From Acanthochromis polyacanthus (Eukaryota > Chordata > Actinopteri > Pomacentridae), in the NCBI RefSeq assembly GCF_021347895.1, contig NC_067116.1, positions 39,637,677-39,701,676 of the forward strand: a stretch of DNA of 64,000 nucleotides, written 5' to 3'. Positions 11,723-25,030 of this stretch are shown here, one piece after another (the stretch's first letter is position 1; each line of letters begins with the position of its first letter). A program made the translations under genes and the position numbers. The notes beneath the pieces were generated by a model, which was not told the origin of the DNA, did no database searches, and saw only the letters and a list, made by a program, of their open reading frames with translations.

Positions 11723-12150
11723 TACAACTTACACAAGTGAGATATCTGAAGACTCACTTGTTGTACTGTTGCCATAAAAGGGGAAACTACTCATACAAAC
11801 CAGAACAAGTCTTTGTACCAGGCTGTAAACATGTTTATTTCTGCAGTAAACTGGTCATTTTAAGATGAGGGTCTATGGGGATTGACTCGCCTTTGGAGGC
11901 AGCCTCTAGTGGACATCCGAGGAACTGCAGTTTCAATTTTTATCCTCAGAGGTTGCCACTTGACAATATTTTGTGTCAGCGCATACAAAACCCTACCCTG
12001 TACTTAAACCCCGATTTACCCTGACCTCAACTAAGAAAGACAACACAATGGAAAACTGAAATCGACTCAAAGACGCATTCAGGGACACACAACTTAAACA
12101 CTCGTAAGTCTTAAAAATGGGATGATTCCCCATTTGTACCACTTTGCTGA
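11723..12150 (+). repeat. Second copy of the composite block's right half
   Basis: Matches 5978-6480 in order: 'acttacacaagtgagat', 'taccaggctgtaaacatgttt', 'ctatggggattgactcgcctttggaggcagcctc', 'cagaggttgccacttg', 'gatttaccctgacct', 'cagggacacacaacttaaac' and 'accactttgctgactatgg'. It differs by small indels. Confidence 0.72.
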
Positions 12151-15100
12151 CTATGGCTAAATTGTCAGCTAACTTTAACAACACCACCTATACTGCTGTG
12201 CTGTTCTATTATTATATGAATGGTGAAATTCTCCAAGAAAGATGCTGGAATTAGCAATCAAACAAAGATGAGAGTTGAGACTAACCAAGCATGGCATTCA
12301 TCTGAACCATATGTAGAAAACCACCCACAATCTGTTGTTTTATTTCAGTGAATTAGTGATAAAAGGAAAAGCAACACTGGCTCAGAACAAGTCATTGGCA
12401 GTGGATAAAGTTAACCCACTATTGTATCGAGGTAATTAAAGAAACGTGTATTTGTCGTGAAGTTTCAGGTCCCCAATGGCCGCTACTGGTGCCTTAATAT
12501 TACCAGATTTTATTAGACTCCCATAAATATGGAAAGGCTGATACCTTTTGAACATTTTCAAGATAACAAATTATTTGCGAATATTTATGCAAGAACCCCT
12601 AACCTCATGTGCCCCTCCACACTACTGAAACCAACCCAAAGCCCTTGTGCAAACCCCTACTGTTAATCTCCACATTATCCTTGCTCTTCACGTTAAAATT
12701 TTAAGAGATTAAAAATAGCAATAATGATTAAAAAAAAACACAAACGACCCGCAGCCGGCAAAGACAGAATCTGGCACGGCGCTTGGTGAACCAATAAATT
12801 CGGTGAGGCCTCAGTCTGGGTTTTTAACCGCAGATGAAAGCCGCGTGAGTCTGAATGACTTTGACAAGATGGAGTAAAAAATGAGATTTTGATGTTTTCA
12901 GAATAAAGAACGGGGAAAAAAAAGAACACCAAGGACGTTTTTGTATTTTGTCTTTGAAACACAGAACAGACTAATTGTCTGTTAATATCTGAAGAGTATC
13001 TATTCATAGACGAAGACAGGCGACACGCACACAGAGGACAACTTGATGACAGATGGAAAGAAATTAGAGGCAAAGTAGCATTAATATTCCATCTCTTAAT
13101 AACAACCAACGCCCTTCCCCCACCTCTGGCACCACAGTCACTCGTGCATGTGTACGTGCATGCACTCGTACATGTGGACGTGCACACAAACAGTCCAGTC
13201 CTGGAGAGCATTTCAGCAAAAACAGGAAAAATTCTCCAGATTCAACCTCCCCCATCCTCCTCTCTGTCCCTTCCCTCCTTTTCTGCTTCCTCCTCCCAAA
13301 CCCTCAGCCTCCCCCCTTACTACCTGGCCTCTTCCCCGCTCCCCCCTCCCCTCGGTACACCCACCCACCCACCCACCCATCCAGCCCAGTTGCCCTCCAG
13401 CCCTGCAGCCTCGCAGCAAAGTAGAGAGCAATCCCTTGGTGGGTCAGCCAGATTAAACTGCCACTGTAATCCGCTTGGCTTTCACCTCCTTGTCCTGAGC
13501 TGAAGAGAGCGATGATGGAGGGATGGAGAGGAAGAGAGGAAGAGGGGTGGGTGGAGGAGTAAAAGGGCAGGAGGATGGAGAAATGTGGAGGGGGGTGGAG
13601 GGGAGGAAGAAAATATAAGACAGCAAAGTAGGAGAAAAGAAAGGGGGAGGGAAGCGGCTAAATGACAACAAGGGCATGGAGGGAAAAAAACAAGTGGGGG
13701 GAAAAAAGGAGAGGAAAGCAAAGAAAAAGGCAGAGCATGGCTGAATTAAAGGAGTATGAAAAGGAAGAAGTGAATAATGAATCTCATAAAGGAAAGATAT
13801 TAAGGACGAATGAGAGTCAAATAAACTGTGTTACGAGAGGGAGCAATGAAGGACAGTGGGGTAATCCTGGTGGCAGAGTTTCTGCGGCAAATAAAAATGA
13901 ACCAAACAGGAAACTATGCCGAAGTACGCCCTCGTATTCGTGTAATGATGAAATTTGTTTTGTGTGAAATTCGTAGGAAATGACACAGTCGCCCCTCATG
14001 GCCAATCAGTACCGAATCCTTCCCGTCATTTTGTTCTGACCTGGAATTGTTGCAACCTCCTCCCTCCTCCTCCCCCCCCAGAGCCAACTAGTGTAATAAT
14101 GAAAAAGCTGGAGATGTGTGCTGAAATGTGCCATCCCCTCACGTCCTGCTCAAATCTTATAAGCAGAGTCAGAGATATCAAACATGAAGGACAAAGTGAG
14201 TCAATGAGGTTGCGAGTGCTGTTTGCTGCCGCTGAATGTTAAAGATTATGGATTGTGTTGTCTACTCATTCCTGGCGGGGATAATTCACCGGTGAGTATA
14301 ATGATGCAGCGCGGATTCTCACGTCCTGGCAAACATTTCTGCACCGTGGTGGCCGTTCATTTACATCCTGAGTTAAACCCTGCAACAACTGGGAACAGTC
14401 CTGCACTCATTAATCGATCATTTCACCCATTAATGCAAAAGGATTCCATTTTGACAAATTGTACGTCATTGTAAATTGCAACACACCATGGAACAGGAAC
14501 AAAAGTTTACATATTAAAGAGTGAAACTGTCAGATTAAACTAGAAACCATGTCACGTTAACGACAAAAAACGGAGATTATTATTTAACTCCAGGGCATCT
14601 CCAAGTTACAATCAAACCCTTTAACAAAGTGATGAAGATTAGTTTGTATATTAAACAAAGTGTAATGTGGATGTGGTGAATATTTTACATGCATGCAACA
14701 GTAAAAGAAAATCATTTGGTCTTTATTGTTGAATCATTCTAAGACTTCAGTAGGAGCTTGAAAGTCTATTAAAATACAGCCGAATTTACTACACAGATGT
14801 GATTTTTGACTCGTGTTTACGGTGAGTTTGTCGGACAACACTGCATCTGGATTTAATGGAGACATGTAGTCAAAACAAACCACATTTCAGTCAGTACGTC
14901 TTCTTGCTTCATTAGAAACAGATAAATGTGTGGATGAGGGTAGATTTATTGGGGATTCAGCTGCATTAAAATGTAGTACATGTGAGCACAGGGAGCAGGA
15001 GAGAAGCAAACATTTGTAAAGTACCTCCTGTTTGTTTTCTCCTCAGGTGTTTATGCATTGTGTTTCGTGGTGGACGTCTGCTATTGAAACAGTTTAAAAA

Positions 15101-15974
15101 AACAGATTGTTGTTCTGTGATAATCAGAAGTACTCCCACACTCTCGACTAAGCTACAATTTTACATTTGGCTCAGTCGAACTTTCATGCCAACACTGACT
15201 AAGTTAGTAGTGCAACGGACATCATGCAACAATTCATCAGTGAAATTGAAGAAAAACATTTTTTATAGTAAATTTAGGCTCAAAAAACATGAACTGGTTG
15301 AAATGATTGCAATTTTGGCACCAACTTCATTGATTATCGTGTTACTAATCGTGTGGCACAACTTGCGAACAATGGAAGCAAATTTTACCACAATTCTGAT
15401 ATACAATTACCCATTGAAAGCGAATTACACTGATACAGTGCACTTGGTAGCAAACAGTTGCTGAGACAAACTGCACTGGTGTTTATTCTCTATTTTACTA
15501 AACTTACGGATTAACATCATAAAAGCTACATAACTTGTATATCCAGTCAAAAAACTGTTGCTTTAAACAACAAAAGTTGATCTCTCCTCCACCAGAGGCC
15601 ACAGGGCTCTTTTTCTACACACCACTTTGCACTGGATTAAGCCGTGAGTGCTGTGGTGCGTGTGTGCAGAATTAAAGCAACCAGAGAGAGAACAGAAGAA
15701 GCTGCACGCATGCAATGAGCAATTTGAAACATTGACGAGCATCTCAATGAGCATCTCAGCCCTGTTAATCAAGTTACGCTGCAATTATGACCTTAATGCA
15801 AATAAGATAAACAAGTCAATTTGTGTACATGACAGTTTCAATAATCTGCGTGCTGCCAGCCGCCAGTTCAAGTCCAATTGCACGTAAATTTACACACTAG
15901 TTGTGGCTTGAGAGTCAGAATGTGGGAAATTAATGAAGTTTTAAAGTAAATTAGGAACCAACTGAAAACATTAA
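12151..15974. other. Long intronic stretch without recognised genes
   Basis: No coding exon was supported. A pyrimidine-rich tract lies at 13240-13400 with (CCCA)n at about 13361-13380, and a purine-rich tract at 13500-13740. Purine-poor acceptor-like tracts exist (for example 14050-14081), but the sequence following them has stops in every useful frame. Confidence 0.5.
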
Positions 15975-16761
15975 CCCTCTGAATTCCAAGCAGTTTCTGG
16001 AAAGTTTCTGTTCCTGTCACATTTTTACTCACTGGAGGCTCATTTTTCGCTGCAAAATGAAGTCCTGTAGCGCTATGGAAACAGCACAACAGTGACTAGA
16101 AGAACAGAGAACTAAAATGTCTTCTGTGTGGAATGACTCAGTTATGTCATAAATCATCAAGAGGGGAAAAAACTAAAAGTTGAATCTCTTTGATTATTTC
16201 TTTTATTGAAATAGAAAAAAAGTAGAATCGATATGTAAAACATTTTTTCAAAGCACACAGAAAAAATATATAACTCTGCATACTTTAGTTAATTTATTTC
16301 TTACATTTTTAATAGATTTTTCACAGTTTTTACATACTGGTCTCCTATCTTCTCTGTGTAAACATTGCAGTTCAACCCAGTTCAGCCAAAAAAATCCATT
16401 AATTTCTGTCATGTGATTGTTGGTAAAAGCTGAGTCACTCATGGATTTCATGTTGTGCTGCAAAGCAGAGAAATTTTATTTTATTTTTTATAACAGATTC
16501 TGGTTAGAGCAAAAGACCTGTTTTTTAAAATTCGACATGTAGAGTGATTCAAATGAAACATCACAATTTTAAGCTGAAATTCGGTTCATTTTCCCAACAG
16601 AACTGTCACACCTGATAAGTTAGAATGTCTGGAATGGTGAAAACATGATGATTATCTCTGTTTTTATAGTTTTTGTCTCTTAAATTGTGTATTTTGGCAA
16701 TTTATATATATAAAAAAAGGCATGAATTACAAACCCGCTGGCAGGTTTTGGGTTCAACTGG
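15975..16761 (+). mobile_element. TTAA-flanked element, copy 4
   Basis: TTAA at 15971-15974 is followed by the near-consensus terminus CCCTCTGAATTCCAAGCAG. The body carries the family blocks 'gtcacatttttactcactggaggctcatttttcgc', 'tgaagtcctgtagcgctatggaaacagcacaac' and 'tgcagttcaacccagttcagc', and ends near 16761 with the decayed 'gttttgggttcaactgg'. The right TTAA is not preserved. Confidence 0.82.
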
Positions 16762-18360
16762 TAAAAACTACACTTCATACTTTATAGGTGTATGCTTTAT
16801 GCAGTTTAACAAGTCAGTTCAGTTTAAAAATGTTCAAATCCAAATGAAATCCCCATATATCAAATCAGATTTTGAAAAGCTTATTGAACTTATACAATAC
16901 ACTTAAGTGTACTTTTCAGTATTGTGAAAAGTGATACAGATTCTACTTGAGTTTGAGTAAAGTAACTCCAACTATCTATTAATATCACCACTGCTGGCTA
17001 TTTTGCTGCTGAAATATCTAAAATAGTTCAGAATCACATGAAGTTGAGCTCCTCCGAGCAGACGACTAACATGATCGTCTCTGTGTGTGTGTGGGAGCAG
17101 GTCCGCTGGGTATAAGGGAAGAGTGTTAAAGTGCAGAAAAGAAATAGAGTTAACAGGTATTCCCGTCTCCCATCCCCCAGTTGACCCCCCAGTTATTAAC
17201 CGGGGGGTCAGAGGGAGGGAATGAGGGAGAAAGAGAGAAAAGAGAGGGAGAGGCAGGAAGAGGGAGGACATCCTGCGAGGAAAGGCTGTGATATATGAGC
17301 AGGCCACTTCAAGCAAGCAGGGGGAGGGGGACACTCCTTCTCCAATAAAACCTGGGGAGGTAGAGGAAGCAGAAAAAAGAAGGCAGAGATTTAAAGGTAG
17401 AGGTACAGTAGAAAAGGGGAAAGTTGGAGGAAAGTTGTAGCCAGATACGCCAGAATGGATGGATCTGAATGACAGCAGGATGCATCCACGACAATGGTAC
17501 AATAAAACCCCAGAAAGAATAAAAGGCTGATTAGGTCCTGACTGCAATATAGTTCTAGATAAAAGTCTGCAGGAGGCCCTCTTTAATGTTGAAATGAGTC
17601 TTGTACTTAACGAGTAAGAGAAAAAAGCTTAAAAAAATAATCCAGACAACAGGTAATTGCAGTAATTTATCAACCTAAAAATGTCACTTTTTCTGGTTAG
17701 ATTTAAAAACACTAAGTTTGCATTTGTTTATTTCATTTTTATTTGCAAACATGACTTACAAATGGGTAAGAGAAGCACATTAAACTTTGGATAGGTAGCT
17801 TCTCATAGGGATTTGTCATCACGTCAAAAGAGGAATCATCATTTTAATTTTTGCTTTTTCCTCCTGCACACACTGACCACTGAAGTTCAGTGTATTATTC
17901 ATGTAGATCAGGTACTATTAACTGATCGCCTCTTTGTACAGCTAACATGGTCTTTTAACAACAGCACAGCTGGGAAAAAGCTTCTGACTCAGTCTGATAG
18001 AGCAAACTCTGCATGCTAATGTGCCACTAGCTGTGTTTTAATAAAACTGTGAAGAGAATTTGAAGCAAACATTTAAAAAGACACAAAAAATGTAAAAGAA
18101 AATGGCTTATTTCCATTAACTGCTTTGGAGCAAATTAACCAGCTTGTGTTGTATCATTAGGAAGAACAAAACTTGTTAAATTCTACAAGAGAAAAATGTT
18201 TTCAACAATTGTTTTCCAATTGGGAAAATGATTCTTTCATGTCCTCTGGTACTGGTCAAGTCTCATACAGACACATTACATGTGCTGTAAAAGCGACTCA
18301 GGAATTCTGTGAACTGCAACCCGTCTCTGATGCGCGACCTCTGGCCTGAAGCCATTAGCC
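16762..18360. other. Intronic stretch, purine-rich patch only
   Basis: Purine-rich at 17205-17275. AT-rich elsewhere. No exon or repeat ends were found. Confidence 0.45.
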
Positions 18361-18860
18361 ACCACAGAAGTCTCTGTCATAGAGTCCCATTGCTAGCTAA
18401 CCCCCAACAATGCTCTCTACTGAACAACACAGAACTGTCACCATCAACAACGTCTGTATGGACTGAAAAGGGCAGAAATATTCAGTGATGCCTTCTGTAC
18501 AATTCACAAACTCTGTGTTCCAATTCTATATAAAATTTGTGGTAGTATGTCTTTCTCGAGCCTGGATCCCAAGATCAGGATCAGAACGCCAATATGTGAA
18601 GTACTTGATGTTTACATCTGTTTTTCATGTAAAAAGGTGGTAGAAAGTCATATAGTTAGACATCAGATGTCCCTCTAGAAAGAAAAGTTTACTTAAACCT
18701 AACTGAATATATCACTGAGTTGCTGGCCTGATATCAGTCTCTGTCACGACGCACCTTTACCAGCTGAAGTCCCTTAACGCAACAGCACTGCCTGCCTCCT
18801 CAGGTCACTACATTTAATTTACAGTACATTTTCTGACGTGTATATCCTTCATCTTCTGCC
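18361..18860 (+). repeat. Diverged relative of the 22.4-23.0 kb repeat region
   Basis: 'gtatggactgaaaagggcagaaatattcagtgat' and 'caattctatataaaatttgtgg' parallel 22460-22550. 'cgagcctggatcccaagatcag', 'tttacatctgttttt', 'gttgctggcctgatatcag' and 'gtctctgtca' parallel the inside of the hAT-like element at 22597-23072. The TAGGGATGTCCCGA terminus is replaced here by 'gtctttctcga', so only the interior survives. Confidence 0.65.
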
Positions 18861-20414
18861 TTATCTTTTCATTTATTGGTAAATTATTAACGGCAATGAA
18901 TAGATTAAAGGTAAAGCTTTAACATCCTTACTTCTTGCTGTTAAAAAAAAAAAAACAACTTTCCTCAGCAAATAAAAAGCTGTTGCACACAATGATGAAA
19001 ACTCCAAAGTGCACACATGTGGACACACACAGAGAGTCGTGTCCTACAAGAAGTGATTTATGAATTCAGGAAGGGGCTCTTGGGAAGAGGAAGTCCAGTC
19101 TGGGTCAGACTTCATCTACACATCCATCCATGGGCACCATCTGCATGCACTCACAGATCCCTGAAGTCGACCCCCCGCACACACAGGAACACGGCCCGGT
19201 ACTCATTTCAACATGCGATACTGCCCCTCTCACACCGTTTACTATATGATGTCTTTCCTCTGCTGTTGGACGGCAGCAGAGTGAGTGAGGGGAGGCGGAG
19301 GGGGGAGGCACAGAGTCAAGGTGAGGCGGGGCGAGCCGGGCACGATGGCACAGCGGGCTCTCTTTAGTTTTAGGCTCAGTGTGCCGTTGTGGGCCAGCAT
19401 GGGGCTGTTTTTGACAGCAGCCATTACAACAAATAATTGAACAGCAAATGAAGACAAATGATATGATTGCAGTGCGCGTCCCAGCAGTCAATCCACTATC
19501 TAGGTGGTTCCCATTCAAAGCCATTGATCAGCTTTACAACCTAAGTAGCTGGCCAGGAAACTAAATGGTGGCGATCAATGCTATTTAACAGATTATTGAC
19601 TGCTGACTGGTTGCCTGAGATCAAAATAGAGAGAGGGGGATGAAGAAATAAGCAAATAGAGGAATGGAATGAAAACACATGAAATTGGAATCGGTTCCTT
19701 TGCTTCAGTGATGATAAATGGGAAAGAAAAACACTGAGACAGCAGAGAGCGAGGGAGAAGGAGAGAGGTCGCTTTTTTACTGTGAGTGGCTGAATGTGCG
19801 TGATCATGTGCATTTAATGAAGAAAGCAAGTAAGAAAAGCAGAAAAATACGAGAAAAGAAGCCAGACTGAAAGACAGAACGCTCAGTCTGCACACAGTCA
19901 GTTTTATCCAAAGATTCCCACTAAAGGTTGTTTGAAGCCTGATTTTTCTGGTTAGAGGTGGTCTGTGTTCATGCCTCTGGCACACATCGGTGGTGCCTTC
20001 GGAAAAAAAAAAAAAAATCAGCTCCAAAAGGAAGAATCTCACCAAAATCAGCCGGTACTTTCTGCTCGTCTTTGTTCAGCTGATCCTTGATGGAGCTTTC
20101 AAGTGGCACATAACAACAGCCGCTCGCACCGCAATTACATCCTTTTGACTGCACGCTCCTTCACGTGCGTTGCCACTGTCTCTGTTTACAATGCATGAGC
20201 CAGACCTGAGCCAGCCGTCGGCTCGTCAGGCCTTCGGTTTTTGTGGGGACGAGCTTTGTGTCTGTTTGGCTCCTTTGCTGAATGTTGTCTAAAATTCTTA
20301 GTTAATGAAAACGAGAGTCAAGAACAAAGCGAAGGAGGTTGAGACTTCTCAGCGAGTGAGTTGAATCGAAGCAGATGCAGTGGAATGAGTGGAGGAAACC
20401 TGCACTGACATTAA
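18861..20414. other. Intronic stretch, nothing recognised
   Basis: Contains poly-A runs (18942-18954, 20002-20015). No exon or mobile-element termini were identified. Confidence 0.45.
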
Positions 20415-20450
20415 TGTGTGTGCACGCGTGTGTGTGTGTGTGTGTGTGTG
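20415..20450 (+). repeat. (GT)n microsatellite, interrupted
   Basis: GT run broken once by 'gcacgc' (20422-20427). Confidence 0.95.
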
Positions 20451-20809
20451 AGGATGGGGTAGAGACCTCCAACAGTCCCAAACCACTGTAGTGTTTAATA
20501 CACACTGTAGCGTGTTACCATGGTGACTGGGCCCGGCTCTGGGGCCTGACTCATGTTCGTGTGTTCATGTTCATGTGTGTTGGTTGCACTTGAGAATATG
20601 TGAGAATCTCAGAGTCAGTACGGTGTAATTTGTGATTGCTGTCCAACTTATTATCTCTTTCCTGAAATTTACTTTGAGACAAAAACACTGTTCGTGCTTT
20701 GAAACAGCAAAGAAAAAAGAAAAAAGTGGCCAAGCTTCAGTGAATCACAGTGTGCATGTGTGAGTGTAAAACGCAGACTTAAATATGGCTATAGCAGTGG
20801 ATATAGTGG

Positions 20810-20812
<3 letters not shown>

Positions 20813-20900
<88 letters not shown>
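20813..20900 (+). repeat. (TG)44 microsatellite
   Basis: 88 bp of uninterrupted TG. A second, imperfect TG-rich patch follows at 20918-20955. Reading frames through it encode only Cys-Val or Thr-His dipeptides and are not genes. Confidence 0.98.
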
Positions 20901-20901
<1 letters not shown>

Positions 20902-22434
20902 CTTCCTGCTTGCATTTGTGTGAATGTGTGTGTGTGTTTGCGTCTTTGTGTGTACACACTCCCCTTGCCTTTTCTCAGTTCAGCAGAACCTCATTAATTC
21001 AGCAGGAATGGAAATCATTTCTGCATGGAGTGCACAGGAGACAGAAAGAGATGGAGAGGAAGACGCATGGAAGGGTGGGTGGTGTGGGGGGTGGGCCACA
21101 ATGAATACTCAAATTTCTTCATTTTTCTTTACTGAAAATCACTTCGTTTAAAAAAAAATATTTCCACATAAATAGCACAGTGAATCTACAGTGTTAGAGA
21201 GCCACACACATGTCTAATCACAATTACGCTACAGTGTGATTCAGTCATTTGGTTGGCAACTCCTGGGAAATATCACATATGTCTAATCTCAGCCTCGATT
21301 TACTTAGATTTAAATCTCCTAAGATTTATACAGTATGTCCTTAGAACAAACAAACAGACAGGACAAACAACCAAATATAGCAAATGTCCAGATGGATACA
21401 TTAATAAAAAGGTAATCTTCCTTATGTAGCAGCAGATCAGAGCAGAGCCTCCTCCATCCCTCCCTCTCTCCCCTCCTCCTGCCATCTCTCCATCCTGCAG
21501 CCCGCCACCAGACAATATGGAGCAGACAGTAATCTGGCCATGCACTGAAGAGATTACAGCATCCAACAGAACAGTTCAGCACAGAAGAGAGCAGCTCAGT
21601 TCAGCACAGCACACAGCCGAACTGCTTTTCCTCGCAGAGAGAAAGAGTACTCCGGCGGTCGTCCAAACCATGTCAACACAAAGCAGGAATCTATAGTGTA
21701 TCCAAGCAAACAGAACTGACCCAACTGTTCAGAAGAAACCTCTCTCTTGGCTCTAGCACACTGGCAGAGCGATGGCTGGTCGCGCACGCTCCTTCAGTGA
21801 AAGCTGACCTTTTCAGGGGGCAACAGAGTGCAGTGCAGTGCAGTGTAGTGAATCTCTATTCCAAATGTCACTTTTTACAGTAAAGACCTGATGTTGTTAA
21901 AACAGAACAGACAGAGCAGACAGGACACATAAGAGGAAAAACACATGTACCGTATGCAAGGATGTGGACACACACAGTCTAACTTTTGGTCTTTTTCTCA
22001 TTTTTCTATTGCATGCATCCATGATCACACACTAGAGCTTAAATAAGTCCAAACATCATAATGAAACAGATGTGCTGCCCTATTTATCCACTGAACTTAA
22101 TCATCAGAGATATAAATAACTGATCTGAAGGCTTACATCCAGACAGCGCAGTAGAGGTTGGAAGTTCACCCGTTGCAGTTGCTGCTAAGTACATGATGTG
22201 GATTTTTGGATTTTCCGGCCTTCTCGGAAGAATTAACCCTTAACAGCAGCAGAGGCAGCCTCTGCTGACCTTAAGGCCTGTTAATAGCTACAATCCAGCT
22301 CACTCACAAGAAAAACATAAAATATAACACTAGCTCCACACATGAAAACACTAAGAGATACTCTGCTAAAAACGTTTTTTGTTAGCATTATTGTCTTTAT
22401 TGAGCGTGTGATAAATCCTCACCAACAGTAACTT
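20901..22434. other. Intronic stretch, minor simple repeats
   Basis: A short CAGTG tandem run lies at about 21827-21850. A CAG/CAC-rich patch lies at 21565-21615. No exon was supported. Confidence 0.45.
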
Positions 22435-22596
22435 AGGCCAGCAGAGAATCTTTAATATCAGTATGAACAAAGATAGGACAGAAAATCTTAACAGTGATAC
22501 ATCTGACACAACTAACAAACTCTGCGATCAATTTCATATAAAATCTGGGCTGTCTATGTGTTGGAAATTAGTATGTATAGTATAAAAGTTAAATAG

Positions 22597-23072
22597 TAGG
22601 GATGTCCCGAGCCTGACCCCAAGATCAGCGTACATTTTGAAGTGACTGGAATAGACACATAGCTACGCCTAATACCTTCTTTACATCTGTTTTTATATGG
22701 AAAGATGGAAAAAAAGTCAATAAATAACTGTTCCTCTGGGATGTAAAGTTGCTATTTTTCTTTAACCAAACTTAAGTTATCACTGATTTGCCAGCCTGAT
22801 ATCAATAAGACTCATGGAGGTCTCTGTCATGGTGTTCCTTTACTAGCTAATGCTCTTTGTTTCTTAATATGGAATTTGTCACCTCTTCTGATTACTATAA
22901 TATTAAACAGAAAGAGGTTCTCCTGGAGGTGCAACTAGGTACTACAGCTCATCTACAATCTCGCCATTAAGTATGTATTATCTCGGAAAATGTATTGGAT
23001 ATCTGCAGATGCTAAATACTAAACAGCTTGGATCAAATCGGGAGCCAGTTATACCTGTTCGGGACATCCCTA
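22597..23072 (+). mobile_element. hAT-like MITE with TAGGGATGTCCCGA termini
   Basis: The left end TAGGGATGTCCCGA and right end TTCGGGACATCCCTA are inverted repeats (13 of 14 bases). The flanking 8-mers TTAAATAG (22589-22596) and GTAAACAG (23073-23080) match at 6 of 8 positions, consistent with a decayed 8-bp hAT duplication. The element is 476 bp without an ORF. Sequence to its left (about 22435-22590) is also similar to 18440-18545, so the paired similarity extends beyond the element. Confidence 0.8.
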
Positions 23073-23129
23073 GTAAACAGTCCTTTAAGCTTAGCTAAAT
23101 TCATTCGCCCATTTACATACACTCAAGGA

Positions 23130-23240
23130 AATTAAGTAAGAGCTCCCATGCAAAGCGCTTGCCTGCCATTGGGAGAAACTTGGTGTTCGGTGGCTTGTCA
23201 AGGGATCGGGACACTAGGTATCAAACCACCATATGTCCAA
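23130..23240 (+). repeat. Fragment of a common fish dispersed repeat ('CTTGCTCAAGGG' type)
   Basis: 'gggagaaacttggtgttcggtggcttgtcaagggatcgggacac' and 'atcaaaccacc' match in order a widespread teleost repeat that I know by its 'ttcggtgtcttgctcaagggacact...gaaccacc' wording. Heavily diverged. Class not assigned. Confidence 0.5.
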
Positions 23241-23258
23241 GTTAACATGGACATCTAA

Positions 23259-23724
23259 GGCTCCATCCACACTGATATGGCTTCATTTTAAAATGCATAA
23301 CTCTAAGGAGTTGCAAGAGCACCAAAATGGAGACTTGAGAATGCAGCTGAGTTTGAAAACTGCAGGCGTGGATTTAACTCAGTTTCTGATGCACCAGACA
23401 CTTTAAGAAGACACAGACAGCCGTGATCATTTTGTGATTGGTTTCCCTGATTCGTCACAATACTCTGATAAGGAAAGATCCCTTCAATGTGCACAAAGAG
23501 CTGCAGATGTTGCTAACCTGTGTTGTCTATGCTAGCAGCAGTCCAACGTCAGCACAACGTCACTCACATGCCTTACGTCTATAATGGTAATGCAACGTGC
23601 ATTTTCAGGTGCCTTACTGTACACAGAGAATATTTCTGAAATGAAGTTGAAACACTCATCTGGACGGAGATCATTTCCTTATAAAACTGCTTTAAAATGA
23701 GAATATATCAGTGTGGATGTAGCC
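23259..23724. mobile_element. TIR element with GGCT(A/C)CATCCACACTGATAT ends
   Basis: The left end GGCTCCATCCACACTGATAT and right end ATATCAGTGTGGATGTAGCC are inverted repeats matching at 19 of 20 positions. Subterminal 'cattttaaaatg' and 'tttaaaatgag' also mirror each other. The 466 bp contain no ORF. No clear target duplication is visible, so the superfamily (hAT-like by resemblance) is open. Confidence 0.8.
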
Positions 23725-25030
23725 GAAGGCTGTATGACTTTTTAGGCATTTGCATTAAAAGTGTTTTGACTGCCCACTGGCTGTGTAGGTGTGTAGAGGA
23801 CTAGATTATTACAAGACACAATCGTTAGCTTCATCTTTACACATTTTCTTTCCAGCTACCCAAAACATAAAAATCACAACATGTTCGGTCAAGTCAAATT
23901 TCTCTACATCACAAATAAAAAAAATGCCTTAGGAGGCTTTACAAACTCTGCCTTTACAACCACACTGAGAAGTCCTCAGTATGTCTGTGAAAAGCTGCCA
24001 AAGTTGTGCTAAAAAGTGGATCACCAGTTATATTGTTGTGTAAAACGTGAAGTGGAAAGAATATTGAAACTCTGAAGGGCTGTTTGTCTTTTCTTTGTTT
24101 TCAGTCACGTTTGGAATGCAAGGTCAGGGATATTTCAAGATTTGCCAGAAAATTGGATTTTGAACCTAAATCTCTACAAAAGTTCCAACAAATATTAAGT
24201 CATTACATGCATAAGTCTGAAAATCAAACTTTCAGACTGAGCTCAATGTAGGAATACAAGCTCAAAATACCAGTAGTGGTGCAAGCATACTGTTTCTTTA
24301 ATGGCCAAAGAGGTTTACGGAAACAGCTTTCTTCTTCGTTGAGTGAAGAAGAGTGAAAATTGAACAGGAAAATTGTTGACTGTAGATAATAGAGACACTG
24401 GAGGAAGAGGACCAGCAGCAAGAGCCTTAGGTTCAAATGAAAAACGGAAGAGGAAGACGTTGAGTTATAAGACAAGTCCTCATAAAAGTGAACAGAACCA
24501 GAACACAAAAACATGTTGACTTCAAACTGTGTCATATAAACAGTGATGGAGAGAAAGAAATAGCATCCAAATGTGCAGTTTATTTCCCTTTAAACAAATC
24601 TTGTTCCATGTTTTTCTGTACTAATGCAATTTATTGCCCCCAAAGTGATTATAAAAATATCAGCATTTTTTTCTGGTGAAACTAAGAAAAAAGCAGGAAC
24701 ATAAATTTGGTAGGAAAGTGTAGCTGAAAGAGAGCTTTACGATGGGTTTTCAGAGCAACTGTTGCAAAGGTTTGTGAAAAAAACAAAATTCTAGACACAT
24801 TTAGAGTGCATGTAACAAACACTAAGCCATCTAAAAGATAAAACCACACAGAAAGGTTAAAATTACCACATGAACGATTCTAATCAATCTGAATTCTATC
24901 ATTGGACGTTGTTTCACGTCATGTTTGTTATGAGGTCATTTCAACTTTGATTGGTAGCACATGCACCCCATTGCTCTACCGCTGGACTAAACATACCATT
25001 ACAGTGTTTGCATTTTGCTTCACTAATCAC
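23725..25030. other. Intronic stretch, nothing recognised
   Basis: AT-rich. No exon flanked by splice sites and no transposon ends were seen. A weak tRNA-like patch near 24953-25000 is discussed under rejected items. Confidence 0.45.

Noticed and set aside
13453..13677. Acceptor-like tract followed by a short frame 'QDKEVKAKRITVAV' (minus)
   Set aside because: The frame stops within about 15 codons without a donor, and the pyrimidine tract is part of a broad low-complexity region.
24953..25000. tRNA-like string on the minus strand ('ccagcggtagagcaatgg')
   Set aside because: Resembles an A-box/D-arm, but no B box, acceptor stem or anticodon arm could be folded. Not called as tRNA or SINE head.
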